Shown: piece after piece, positions 53,857-64,000 of the stretch
How positions within the stretch are numbered: the stretch's first letter is position 1
Layout: every line of letters begins with the position of its first letter
From: Trichobilharzia regenti
Lineage: Eukaryota; Platyhelminthes; Trematoda; Strigeidida; Schistosomatidae
Direction of reading: 5' to 3'
Assembly (NCBI GenBank): GCA_944472135.2
Contig: OX235262.1
Coordinates: 43,141,804-43,205,803 of the forward strand
Length of the DNA: 64,000 nucleotides
Notes under the pieces: model-generated
What the model was told of the DNA's origin: nothing
The model's database searches: none
What the model saw: only the letters and a program-made list of their open reading frames with translations
Translations under genes and position numbers: made by a program

Positions 53857-56386
53857 CGCACAAATAGATTTAGGTTATGGTGACATTTTAAGCCAGTTTG
53901 TAGTATCCCGTGACTTATTCACGATATTGCTAATTAATGCACGTTCCTTAATCAATAAGATATCTGAACTAAGGACATTATTATTAGTCGCCAAGCCTAC
54001 TGTAGCTCTGATTACTGAATCATGGTGCTCATCCTCTGTACTTGATGTGCATATAGGTATCGATGATTACACTGTACACCGTGCAAACAGAGATTGCAAG
54101 CGTGGTGGAGGATGTCTCATATATATACATAGCTCATTTGTAGTCAGTAAGGTGGAAGATGAAACAATGAATAATGTACCTGACTCACTCTGGGTTGTCT
54201 TACATGGAGATAAGTACAAACTTCTCATAGGCTGTGTTTATCGAGCACCAAGCTCAACAAAAGAAACTGATGCGTTATTAGCTAAATCGTTTGCACACGC
54301 ATCCTCGTTTAGTGCTAATTACAAAATAATTGCAGGGGACTTCAATCTTCCAGAAGTCAATTGGCTAACTAGTTCCGGCCCCCAACGCTTCGACGAATTA
54401 CTTGCCACTATAGACTGTTATGGATGGCAACAACACGTCCAGACACCTACTCGTGGTGACAACATGTTGGACCTTGTTTTTTGTCATGACACAATCCCAG
54501 TATCCACGTATGTTGGTAATCGATTTTCCAGTAGTGACCATAGAATGGTACTCTGCTCTCTGCCTTTCTCACCACTAAATACAGGAAACAAACAAGACTC
54601 AGGAAGCACAATATGTCGTAGTTACAAATATACAGACTGGGGATTAGTCCAAGAACTTATTCGACTCTGTCAATGGGATGACTATTTTACCACTGACTCC
54701 CTGGAGGCCTTAGTAACCCTGTTTTACAGGAATGTTACCCTTTGTCTAGATACAGTTGCTCCAAAGAAAATAGTGAAATTAAGTAGACACCGAACTGAAT
54801 ATATTCCAAGGGCACACCGTAATAAGTTAAGGAAACTGAAGAAACAGTACTATTCCACTAAGGACATATCACTATTGCTCTCAATCCACGAGTCTCTTGA
54901 ATCTATCAAGCGCCTACGCTCTCAAAAGGACCTCGACGAAGAGTTAACGGCACTTGAAAGTACCTCCAAAGTTTATAACTTAACGGCACTTCTTAAAAAA
55001 CGAATGCAGTCGGCGAGGGAAATCCCATACTTACTTCACGACAAAGTAATCTACAATGAACCTGCCACTATCTGTGAACTCTTCAGTGATTGGTTTGCAA
55101 ACTTTAGTTTAGAAACACATATGCCTGGTGAAACCGCTCCCCTTACTATCTCTTCCCTTGAAAGCATTGTGTTCACTAATCAGTTAATAGTACAAGCAAT
55201 TAAAAGCCTTAAACCTTCCACTAGTACGGGACCGGATGGCCTCGCTTCGATAATTTTCAAAAACAGTGGGTGTGATATACCCCTGTTACTTCTTAAATTC
55301 TTCTCAATATCTATGGACACTGGCACTTACCCTAGTGAGTGGAAAACTAGCTTCATAATTCCACATTACAAATCTGGTGATAGGGCAAACGTCCGCAATT
55401 ACAGACCCATAAATATAACCCCAGTTATCTCACGAATCATGGAGAAAGTTGTAAAAGATCAATTGTCAGACTACCTAATTAGGGAAGATCTTGTTACAAG
55501 GTCTCAACACGGATTTCTCAAAAATAGATCCTGCGTTACTTGCCACTTCGACTTTTTCAACTGCATCACTAGTAGTCGCGAAGCACGTAAGCTAGTCGTT
55601 GTTCTCTACTTCGATATATCTAGGGCATTTGACATGGTATCTCACAGTATTCTCTTTGAGAAGCTGTACTCTTGTGGAATTCGCAACCCATTACTGAACT
55701 GGTTAAAATCATTTCTAAGCAACAGGGTACAAATAACCAAAGTTGGATCTGTATTGTCTCATCCTAGGCAGATCTCAAGTGGGGTCGTGCAAGGTAGTGT
55801 CCTAGGTCCACTTTTATTCACAATCTACATTAACAGCATTTGCAAGTGCTTCACCTTAGGCAAACCATTCCTATATGCTGACGACCTCAAAGTCGTCTAC
55901 TCCTGCTACACTCATGAATTAAGCGATATGGTTACTAAAATACATCTTGAACTAAGTAGTCTCTCAACATGGTGTGCTGAATCCTGTCTAAATTTTAACA
56001 TTGACAAATGCGGCTGGATTTGTATCGGCAACAGTAACCTTGATCTAACTCTTGAAATAAATGGGCGAAAACTAGCTAAGCTCAACTCAGTCGTAGATCT
56101 CGGTATTAGATACTCTAGTAACCTAACGTTCGCTGAACAGACTGATTATGCCAGACGTAAAACGCGAAGGCTGATAGGATGCATAACACGCAATTTCTTT
56201 TGTTGTGAAACTAGGGTTTTATTATACAAAGTATGTGTCCGACCTATCTTAGAATACTGCCCGTTTATTCTTAGCGGACTAAGACAAAATGACAAGCTTA
56301 AATTAGAGGGAGTGCAACGGCAGTTTACCTCAAGAACTCTTGGTTTAGAAAGTGGTCTGGAATACCATGAGCGATGCGAAGACTAA
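53777..56386 (+). CDS. CR1 copy B ORF2: endonuclease-RT, frame closes early by a 1-base loss
   Basis: The frame is open from 53777, directly after TAG at 53774-53776, in +1 relative to ORF1. It has no ATG until well inside the endonuclease; a TTG at 53927 precedes LINARSL. Endonuclease motifs: LINARSLINK, ITESWC, GGGCLIYI, GDFNLPEVNW and SSDHRMVLC. RT motifs: TGPDGLASIIFKNSG, YRPINITPVISRIMEK, YFDISRAFDMVSH (near 55610), SGVVQGSVLGPLLF (near 55780) and YADDLKVVY (near 55875). A single A is missing near 56380 compared with copy A, so the frame stops at 56386 after ERCED. The last 126 codons continue in another frame. Confidence 0.88.
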   Translation, partial: DHLIAHQPDVQTPSPTSFSFINSCGADAQIDLGYGDILSQFVVSRDLFTILLINARSLINKISELRTLLLVAKPTVALITESWCSSSVLDVHIGIDDYTVHRANRDCKRGGGCLIYIHSSFVVSKVEDETMNNVPDSLWVVLHGDKYKLLIGCVYRAPSSTKETDALLAKSFAHASSFSANYKIIAGDFNLPEVNWLTSSGPQRFDELLATIDCYGWQQHVQTPTRGDNMLDLVFCHDTIPVSTYVGNRFSSSDHRMVLCSLPFSPLNTGNKQDSGSTICRSYKYTDWGLVQELIRLCQWDDYFTTDSLEALVTLFYRNVTLCLDTVAPKKIVKLSRHRTEYIPRAHRNKLRKLKKQYYSTKDISLLLSIHESLESIKRLRSQKDLDEELTALESTSKVYNLTALLKKRMQSAREIPYLLHDKVIYNEPATICELFSDWFANFSLETHMPGETAPLTISSLESIVFTNQLIVQAIKSLKPSTSTGPDGLASIIFKNSGCDIPLLLLKFFSISMDTGTYPSEWKTSFIIPHYKSGDRANVRNYRPINITPVISRIMEKVVKDQLSDYLIREDLVTRSQHGFLKNRSCVTCHFDFFNCITSSREARKLVVVLYFDISRAFDMVSHSILFEKLYSCGIRNPLLNWLKSFLSNRVQITKVGSVLSHPRQISSGVVQGSVLGPLLFTIYINSICKCFTLGKPFLYADDLKVVYSCYTHELSDMVTKIHLELSSLSTWCAESCLNFNIDKCGWICIGNSNLDLTLEINGRKLAKLNSVVDLGIRYSSNLTFAEQTDYARRKTRRLIGCITRNFFCCETRVLLYKVCVRPILEYCPFILSGLRQNDKLKLEGVQRQFTSRTLGLESGLEYHERCED

Positions 56387-56754
56387 GATTAGAACCCCTC
56401 TGGAAAAGACGCCTTAAGCTAAACCTTATCTTTTACTATAAGCTAACTAATCTTCTCTTGCATTCCTCCGAGCCAATAACTAAACCTACCGCTGTCGTCA
56501 GTTACAATCTTAGAAATCATCACAACCTAGCTGCTATGGAGCACTGTCAGACTTACGTGCGGTACAACTTCTTCTTAAATAAGTTTTCAGTCATTTGGAA
56601 TAGACTACCAGCTAATGTGCGCGATGCAAACACACTTCCAGTGTTCATCTCCTCAGTCACCAGACTACTCAAAGATGACAATGCACTTTTGCGCCTGACT
56701 CTTACACCTTCTTTTTCACCCTACATAGATATTTTAAGTTCTTTAAACGTGTAG
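56374..56754 (+). pseudogene. copy B ORF2 C-terminal part in shifted frame
   Basis: RLRLEPLWKRRLKLNLIFYYKLTNLLL onward (in two stretches) continues the RT C-terminus to LSSLNV and stop at 56752-56754. It aligns with 94-418 and with 24555-24880. It is out of frame with the catalytic part by one base. Confidence 0.88.
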
Positions 56755-57850
56755 TTACAACAAACTACAATTATAAATTTTAATATTATTGGAACTAGAT
56801 GATTAACATTTCTACACAGGACAGTAATATTAGTTTACACATAATATAAAAGTTAGCATAACGGGACTAGTTAGTTTGTGTACCAAAATAACCACAGTTA
56901 CTAAACAGAATATATATGTATATATTTATTAATCACTCCTTAAGGACTCCCGTTGCTTTCTTTTGCGTTGCTGTTGTTTGTCTTCTTTTTTCTCTCACCA
57001 TTTCAGCTTCCATTTGACTTTTTGAATGAGAATGAATAATGTGGATATTTGACCATTTACAATGACAAATGATCTGCAAACATTATTGGTCCCGTATCTT
57101 TCAGTTGCCTGGTTAATAACGAATTAACTTTCTCCACGACGCAACCTGGATTACATTTGTGGAATATACTCTTATACCAATGGAAAAGTATCTATTTGTA
57201 ATACAACGTCACGATTGTAGCTTATAACATAACTGATCGTATCTGTAAAAATAGCTTCCTTATTACCCAATTTGGATATAAATCAAATCAAAAATAAGAT
57301 TCGGATTTGTACACACCCAAGTTATATTGAGGAATTACTTCAAGCTTTATTTTTTCCCAAGTATTTTTAATCCATCCAAAACTTACTTGGGTTTTTTTGT
57401 TAATGCGAAGACAATATTCCTATATTTCATGATGTGCTCCATTGAATGACTTGTTATATTGTGGAATAACTTCAAGCTTTATTTTTTCCCAAGTATTTTT
57501 AATCCATCCAAAACTTACTTGGGTTTTTTTGTTAATGCGAAGTTAATATTCCTATATTTCATGACGTGCTCCATTGAATGACTGGTTATCATATTGTTCC
57601 CACAGACCTAAGACAAAAACGCCAGCAACCATGTAACTTAACCATAAACCAAATTTATGAAATTTAAATAATGCTTATCCATGCCTGTATATTTGGTGTG
57701 TCCTACACAAGTAGGAAAAAATGTGTATTTTATTAAAACATTATTATTAATTATGATTGCTAATCGTATATGTAATTTATCATATTGATGATGCCTGTAA
57801 ACTGGCGTCTCTCATGTACAAAATGAGAATATACTATTATTATTATTATA
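56755..57850 (+). other. 3' UTR of copy B
   Basis: It has a 132-bp tandem duplication (units starting near 57311 and 57443), each with a hairpin CCCAAGTA/TACTTGGG (57356-57363 with 57384-57391; 57488-57495 with 57516-57523). Two terminal modules follow, with hairpins TCCTAC/GTAGGA (57701-57706, 57711-57716) and TCTCAT/ATGAGA (57810-57815, 57823-57828), then ATT repeats. Confidence 0.8.
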
Positions 57851-59274
57851 GGTGGGCTTCACCTGACGGTTACACTGACGGTTTGACAAGTATGCATGCC
57901 TTCTGCAACTGCATTTAATTCTACTTCACGTTGTAGTTGTACAGAACCTTTATTTAACTTAGCGGTAGTAGGCATATCCCTCATCTCATAATGATCAACC
58001 AAAGACAACTGTGAAGTATCATGATCATTATCACAAATATTCAATTTACCGTCAAGTTCATCATTTTCAAACTCTTTAATAACAGAAGTAGACAATTTTG
58101 GTTCCTCCTCACAAATCATTAAAGGTTTCATAACTTCACTCTGACTAGTTATACTTTGTAAACTTTTGGAGTCAGAACTCCACTCTGAAGCAGTAACTCT
58201 ATTCTGTGACACTCTATTCAACAACGGCTTACCAGTTGCAACTACAGACTTCTTCACCGCACCGATATCGTCACACAATTCGGAGTCAGACCTGGAGTTT
58301 ACATTTAGCTTATCACTGAACTTGCTCACCGGTTCACAGTTCACTTCTGTATGCATCTCTTGCACACGTGTAAAACACAACCGTGTTTGTCTTGCATCTT
58401 GTAACTTATCTGTTGAGGATGTACTACGAAACCTGTTACACTCACTAGGTCTATATGCATTACTAGACATCATGGAGTCTTCTCGATATCCACCTCTCTG
58501 ATGCCTACTCGTCATCAATGATTGCATTTTGATCTCAGACTGCTCTATTCTAGGGGTGAGATTCAATATACTGGCAAACTTGCTCATAGATTGATTGACA
58601 CTAGTATTTACCAGTTTCAGGATATCATCAAACTTTGGCTCGATACCCTCATCCTCCATACGGGAGCTCATCTTCACCCACTTCCTTTGCAGTCGAGTAG
58701 GTAGACGTCTTGCTATTACTTCTAGTATAAAACTCGAGTTGAGGTCACTCATGCGATTCATCGAAATCATTCCATTCTTGTAAATTAGCAAATTATCTAA
58801 AAACTCAGTGAGTGCCTGGGAGTCATCCTGTAATTGACCACCATTACCCTCAACTGCCTCGAATAATTTCCCTGCAATCATCGAAGGTCTTCCAAACCTT
58901 TGACGTAATATGCTCATAGCCTCGTAGTAGCCCTCTTTTGGCTTCATAAACTTACAGCACTGTATAGCTCTTGCAGCATCTCCAGTGCAATATCTCATCA
59001 AATACATTAACTTCAATTCATCACTTGATAGAAAACCACTCAACATGATCTCAAACTCCTTTACAAATTGTAAATAATCAGCCGGGTTTCCATCAAAACA
59101 CCGTTGTTCAAATTTAGGGAGTTTGATGTTCCTATTATCCCTGAACGGCGAAACAGTAACATCAACCATGTCATGCTTAACATCAGACACATCGTTACAA
59201 TTAACAGACAAGTCACCATGACTTACTTTCCTGTTTGCATCCAAGACACTCTGTCCCTTCTTTGACCCAGGCAT
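57851..59274 (-). pseudogene. E1 gag, N-terminal two thirds
   Basis: It starts MPGSKKGQSVLDANRK at 59274. The DUF1759-like domain and the altered knuckle (CFTRVQEMHTEVNC) are intact and it remains in frame up to QTVSVTVR at the junction with CR1 copy B at 57850. The C-terminal part is at 51778-52303. Nearly identical to E2 gag. Confidence 0.9.
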
Positions 59275-59418
59275 TGTTGAACTTGACCCAATTCCAAAAA
59301 AGTTCCAGATATTGCTTGTTCAAAGAGGACTTGACCGGCACCAGGAAAAATGAACGGCGACTATCCAAACTTTCACCAACTGTTTCAATCCGCCAGATCT
59401 GTTTCCATCGTCAGAAAC

Positions 59419-59776
59419 TGTCAATCACGTCTCATAAACCGTTAATGCCCAGCTCTCGCTACGCTCGGGCCCACGCTGTTCTTCGAAGATTTCAGAAACG
59501 CTTAGTTATAACGGACGAAAAAACCAAAACACCGATCTGCCGTTTGATATTTCTTTATTGTTACACCAACATATAAAAAGAATAAGCGAACTAAGGTCTG
59601 AAAACAAATATTACAATAATAAATCATAAGATTACTTCTGACGATGTTTCACTCTTCTTTCTGAACAGCGACCGATGAGACGATGACTGTCGTATTGATG
59701 CCTCCGCGAAAATTGGGGAAGTTGATTTTAAGCAAACAACCAAGAATTGATCGTTCAATCTTCATCTCCATTGACA
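59419..59776 (-). repeat. E1 5' LTR
   Basis: 358 bp, adjoining the internal GTTTCTGACGATGG leader on its left (minus strand) and the target duplication GCACC at 59777-59781 on its right. Confidence 0.92.
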
Positions 59777-60950
59777 GCACCTTGTCATTGCATTCGCTTA
59801 AGTAAAAAAGATCTAAAGCATCCCTGTCCTATACACTTCAGGTTCGACAGCTACATACTAGATGAACGATTTAAGACGGCTGAAGATCTTCCGGCTACTG
59901 CCACTAAATTCAAGACTATTAAAGTAGCCTCGGATGAAACACCTAACGAAAGGCAAGCAATCAAGATCTCCTTCGATGCAAAGTCGACAACACTGAGAAA
60001 TACATCTGGTATGAGCGCTAAAGTGTCGACGGACACTGAAGCACAGCAAGTCACGTGTATAGTGTTGGGAGAAAAAATGGCAAGTATAAGCGACCAAAAA
60101 CTCGGTAAGAACAGTGTCACTGGGTGCAATCTTAGGGTACATGAGGGCACATCTCGAAAACCTGCTGACCTACATGAGGTTGACATAGACGCACAAACTA
60201 TTGACGACCAGAAACTACTGGCAGACCACACTCAATCTGGAATTAAGCCAGAGAGTCCCGCAGTAGAAACTGCAAGGAAGAACACAAAGCCCAGAGTCCC
60301 ACCTCAGACTTCGACATACCTCCCTCGTAATAAGTCTAATAAGCAGCATGTCAGTTTAAAAAATGACAAAGCATGGGTAACGAAGCACATTCCCAAAAAC
60401 GTCACGCATCATGTGAGTAAGAATACCCCTTCCCGAACCACGAGTAGCATGCCTAGCAACACACATAACTTGGGAACGCAACGTAGAGTGGATCCTCAGA
60501 ATATATGGAGCACTAAACGGGACTCATATAGGCACCATATTAAAGAAAATTATCGTCCAAACTCTAGCACTATTTTAAACCTCATCAACATGATGAGTAT
60601 AGGTCGACACTTGATCCCCTCAATAACTTCACTCACACACGTGATGTGAGCCAGTATGCATACGACTATGAAAGCCCCATGAGGTACAACTACCAAGGTA
60701 ATCTTAACACAGGGTACCTGAGTCCAGCAAACTACAACGTAGATTGCATGGCAAACCATATATCACCAGCAGATGAACGCAGATTCCAACCCATGGATGC
60801 TAAAAGTCAAAATATGCAGCAGGATTATTTTCGGCTGCAGTAAACAACAGCCCCACACGCTGCACAATTCATCCAGGAAATAGTACACACACTGACTCTG
60901 TTTCACCTCAGAGCCCCTCCAAACATAACGTAGGGATAGTGACAAGTAAC
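59777..60950 (+). pseudogene. CR1 family-2 copy D ORF1, continuation
   Basis: It resumes the RRM-like domain (CIRLSKKDLKHPCPIHFRFDS, then TIKVASDETPNERQ) directly after GCACC. A long polar linker (KNTKPRVPPQTSTYLP) and the Asn/Tyr-rich C-terminal part, homologous to 13605-14214, follow. Frame losses lie near 60580 and at TAA 60841-60843. It is not functional. Confidence 0.8.
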
Positions 60951-61489
60951 CATGTTAACCTCTCCTCCAACAACTCTGGTTTACTAACAATTATGCTCCT
61001 GAAGGCTAAATCTCTCCTTAACAAAATAACAACGCTTCGCTGCCTGGCATACATAGAACGGCCAACACTAATAATGGTGACTGAAACCTGGCTTACTACT
61101 GATATACCTGACACAAAACTAGTAATACACAACTACGACATCTATAGGAACGATAGAGTTGACAAAAGAGGAGGCGGTTGCTTAGTATATGCCTCTAAAT
61201 CCACTAAGTCTGATACTTTCAATAACCCAACTACTGACAAACTCCCAGAACCTAAGTGGATAAGCATCCACACAAACGAAAGTAAAATTCTCGTGGGATG
61301 TATATAAAGACCCCCTAATAGCCCTGAAATGACTGATATAACTATTGGAGAAGTACTAGAGCATGTAGCTACGCTGGACCTCGACTAAAAAGTGGTATTT
61401 GGAGGCTTCAACTTACCTGGAGTAAACTGGGATACCTGCAGAGGACCTAGAATCCATGACGAGCTGCTACAAGCTATAGACGTAGGAGA
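60951..61489 (+). pseudogene. copy D ORF2, endonuclease N-terminus only
   Basis: LLKAKSLLNKITTLRCLAY (the usual NARSLLN reads KAKSLLN), TETWLTTDIPD, GGGCLVYASKS, then an in-frame TAA at 61305-61307 where copy C has TAC in CIYRAP. GGFNLPGVNWDT appears further on (GDFN to GGFN, loss of a catalytic Asp). It breaks off at 61489, where another family-2 copy is inserted. Confidence 0.8.
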
Positions 61490-64000
61490 ATAATAATAAT
61501 ATATATTCTCATTTTTTACATGAGGGACGTCAGTTTACAGGCATCATCAATTCGATAAGTTACACATAATATTAATAAGCATATTTAGTAAAGATAATAT
61601 AATAAAGTACATTTTTTCCCCTAGCTATGTAGGGTACACCAATTGTATAGGCATGCATAAATATTGTTCTAATAATAATAATATATTCCTTCCTGTTTAT
61701 GCAGGAACATACCAATTGTACAGGCATGGATAAGTTGTTATATAAATTGCACGCAATTTGATGTAAAGTGAATTTACAGTTTGGTTGTTCTTTCTGTCAT
61801 TAGAGTCAGTCGGAACAGTCTGCTATAAAGTCTGTTTGTGTAGCACATAAAGAGATATAGAAATATTGTCTTCGCATTAACAAAAAACCCAGACATCAGA
61901 TGAATGTAATACAAATATCTGGGAAAAATAAAGCTTGAAGTCAATTCTCCTATATAACTTTGTTGTGAACAGCACCCTTGGCTTAAAGTTTATTGATGTA
62001 TTATGTTGAGATCAGTGATATATTTATTCCGTTTTTCAGCAGTCTTATCGTAGTTTCATAACAGGAAAGAAATTTGATCGTGGAGGCGAAAACTAGATAA
62101 GGTCATGTCGGGTTGTTTTACTGCATCAAATGGTGCCGAGGTCGATTCCAGAATTCTCCATTTGCTCCATTTGTGTCTGCATGGCGGACTGTATTCGTAA
62201 GTTGAGTAAAATGTTGGAAAACTATTTGAAGACCAGTTGCTTCTTCACTTCAGATCATGAATACTCATTTACAGCATGTTCACCAGCGTCTTCAAATGGT
62301 AGAATTGGATCGTTCCTGGAATTTGAGTGATTATGGGATAAATGGTTTGGAATTGATCATAGCAGTTAGAATACAGTTAAACATGCAGAGAAGTACTTTT
62401 GATTCAGCAACCGGTGAATTTTTTCTTCTTTTCGATCTACTACGAGAATAACTGCGAACCATTCCATTCAAGATGTCGAATCAGGCATGCAGGAGTAGAT
62501 CATTACCATCGAATGAATCAACTTGATCTGAGATGCAGCTTTCAGCATGTTTTCGTTATCATAGGTATCCAGGTTTATTGGCGCTGTATAGGCAGTGATT
62601 TGGATTATGACGTATTCTACAGAGTCTCCGTGCCCATTTGAAGTATACATGTGCTTTGAAAGGATTACTTTGTTGGCTCCTACCCCTACTGAGTGTTAAC
62701 AACAGCTGCTGTGGGTTTATGTATTTCCTCGCCTTTTTGGATAAAACATCGCCGCATTCTTTTTGGGTTGGTGGATTATAAATGATATCCAAGTAACTTT
62801 TATCTTTTCATGTGGTGTTGCGGTAAGTTTCTACCTTGTTTTCTCATATTTCATTCGTATGTTGATCATGGTTCGCCCTTTGTATCAGGTAGACATAGTT
62901 TGATCGACTCTTGGTTGAATGGGTGTTATTGTCATGGCTGCTTCTTTTTTGTCTGGAATTATAAATAGAGACAAAACAAACAACAGGTGTAGTCTCTGAG
63001 TTCATACATTAAATGGGCCTATGATTTCTGAAACTCTTACGTGTGAATTACCACTGGTATCAATTACAAACTCACTTAGTGTGTCATTAATTGCCTTTTC
63101 AAAGGAGGCCAATGTGCTTGCTAGCCGCGTTTTCTCAGGTAGTTTGTTCCATATTTGGGCATACCTAACCAAGAAAAACTTTTGCCTGGTGGCTGTTTTA
63201 CATAGTTCTATAGCCACTGTACCTTTAGTGTGTCTAAGGTTGTATCCTGTGTTACCTGAGGACCGAGTATAGTTAGCAGGGGTATACACTATTTGGTTAA
63301 GAAGCTTTTAGAAGAGTAACAGATTTAGTCGCAGTCGCCTTAACCATAATGTTTCTAGTCCCAGGATTTCACATCTGGTAGAGTAGTTTGTGCCGTTATC
63401 GGTTCCTAGTACTTTTCGCGTGAAGTACCTCTGTACTACTTCTACTTTCAGTTTGTCTTCTATGCGTGTACTGCTGAATATGAATGAGCAGTAATCTAGG
63501 AGTGGGCGCACACATACCTTGTACAGTAGTATTCTGGACTCGTTTCTGTAGAAGTTCCTGAGTAGGAAACCAATAAGCCTTCGTGATTTCGACACTTGAT
63601 TCGAGATATGCTCTGAAAATGATAGATTGTGTGAATATTTCAGTCCTAGGTCTAGTACAGATTTGAGTCTGGGGATTTTGTGGCCCTGAATTGCTAGGTT
63701 GAGGTCAAGGTTGGAACAGCCTATGCAGAGCCATCCACACTTTTCAACATTAAACTCAAGTCTCCACGTGTCACACCATCTATCCATTTTTGCTAATTCT
63801 TCATGTATGGAGTTCATAGTTGGGCCGATATCTGTATTTGTGCAGGTATATGTCACCTTCAAGTCATCTGCATACAGTATTGGCTTGCCTATACTAAAAC
63901 ATTCACATATACTGTTTATGTATATAATGAAAAGAAGGGGTCCCAATACACTCCCCTGGATGACACCACTGCTGATTGGTCTAGGTCTGGAGGTCATTGA
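61490..64000 (-). mobile_element. CR1 family-2 3' part, minus strand, running off the window
   Basis: The 3' end with ATT repeats is at 61490-61500. Three UTR modules appear in mirror order to 20300-20572, and then the UTR continues to 63001 without the Merlin-like insertion. RT follows to the right edge. It is closely similar to copy C (16094-20572). It inserted into copy D. Confidence 0.88.
63002..64000 (-). pseudogene. family-2 RT, C-terminal third, one nonsense codon
   Basis: From the right edge: SGVIQGSVLGPLLFIIYIN, YADDLKVTY and LEFNVEKCGWLCIG, then the thumb and C-terminus ending SEIIGPFNV at 63002. TAA at 63308-63310 replaces the TAT of copy C (LLLFYKLL), so the last 100 codons are cut off. 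Upstream parts lie outside the window. Confidence 0.85.

Larger units (their letters stand above)
52304..57850 (+). mobile_element. CR1 copy B, near full length
   Basis: 5.55 kb, inserted in E1 gag between CTGATG and ATAGGTGGG with no evident target duplication, as is usual for CR1. The 5' end begins AAATTGGTGACAC, ORF1 lies at 52372-53856, ORF2 at 53777-56754 (one frameshift), and the 3' UTR ends in ATT repeats at 57850. It is nearly identical to copy A. Copy A continues further 5', so B is slightly truncated. Confidence 0.9.
46300..59776 (-). mobile_element. LTR element E1, containing two later insertions
   Basis: The outer ends are TGTCAATC at 46300 and ATTGACA at 59776, flanked by GCACC on both sides. 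The coding strand is minus. The 5' LTR is 59419-59776 (358 bp). Its 3' LTR is split into 46300-46501 and 50467-50627, which sum to 358 bp after removing the duplicated ATAAT. Gag is split by CR1 copy B into 59274-57851 and 52303-51778. Subtracting E2 and B leaves about 3.96 kb, the family length. LTR divergence judged by eye is about five or six sites. Confidence 0.92.

Overview
The window looks like eukaryotic, AT-rich, repeat-saturated DNA from an invertebrate animal. I recognise no host gene, rRNA or functional tRNA gene; nearly every base can be assigned to a transposable element or a fragment of one. CR1-type non-LTR retrotransposons, a BEL/Pao-type LTR family, a Merlin-like DNA transposon and a tRNA-headed SINE together would fit a trematode flatworm, perhaps schistosomatid. 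That placement is inference from the families present; nothing in the window proves it.

Layout. 1-1432: 3' end of a CR1 element inserted in a gag scrap, an inverted duplicate of 23541-24972. 1784-4434: decayed copy of a gag-only BEL/Pao-like element, then an LTR carrying a SINE. 4437-12590: CR1 copy C1 (ORF1, ORF2) split by an unrelated 1.6 kb element, then another RT scrap. 13605-20572: CR1 family-2 copy C with an intact 941-codon endonuclease-RT frame; its 3' UTR holds a 1,933-bp Merlin-like transposon. 20573-23621: decayed CR1, solo LTR with SINE, gag fragment. 23622-30190: near full-length CR1 copy A on the minus strand, hit by a SINE and by a 1 kb R-family element. 30413-34378: complete gag-only LTR element on the minus strand. 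34379-39367: gag fragments and an LTR. 39536-41560: another CR1 RT. 42623-45472: near-perfect 2.85 kb palindrome. 45786-61489: a family-2 CR1 (D) into which LTR element E1 inserted (46300-59776, target duplication GCACC). E1 was then hit by CR1 copy B (52304-57850) and by LTR element E2 (46502-50466, target duplication ATAAT). 61490-64000: 3' part of another family-2 CR1 on the minus strand, which carries the empty site for the Merlin-like insertion.

How the parts work together. CR1 ORF2 proteins supply endonuclease and reverse transcriptase for target-primed insertion. All CR1-like families here share a 3'-terminal module (TGCCTGTA, a short hairpin, then ATT repeats), which suggests a common recognition signal. 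The LTR family is the most unusual resident. It is 3.97 kb with 358-bp LTRs and one 651-codon Gag-like ORF, and it has no protease, RT, RNase H or integrase, so it must borrow pol. Its Gag has a DUF1759-like (BEL/Pao) domain, a zinc knuckle with one Cys replaced by Arg, and a hydrophobic C-terminal tail. About 1.15 kb of noncoding 3' sequence follows, with three regularly spaced hairpins whose stems show compensatory changes.
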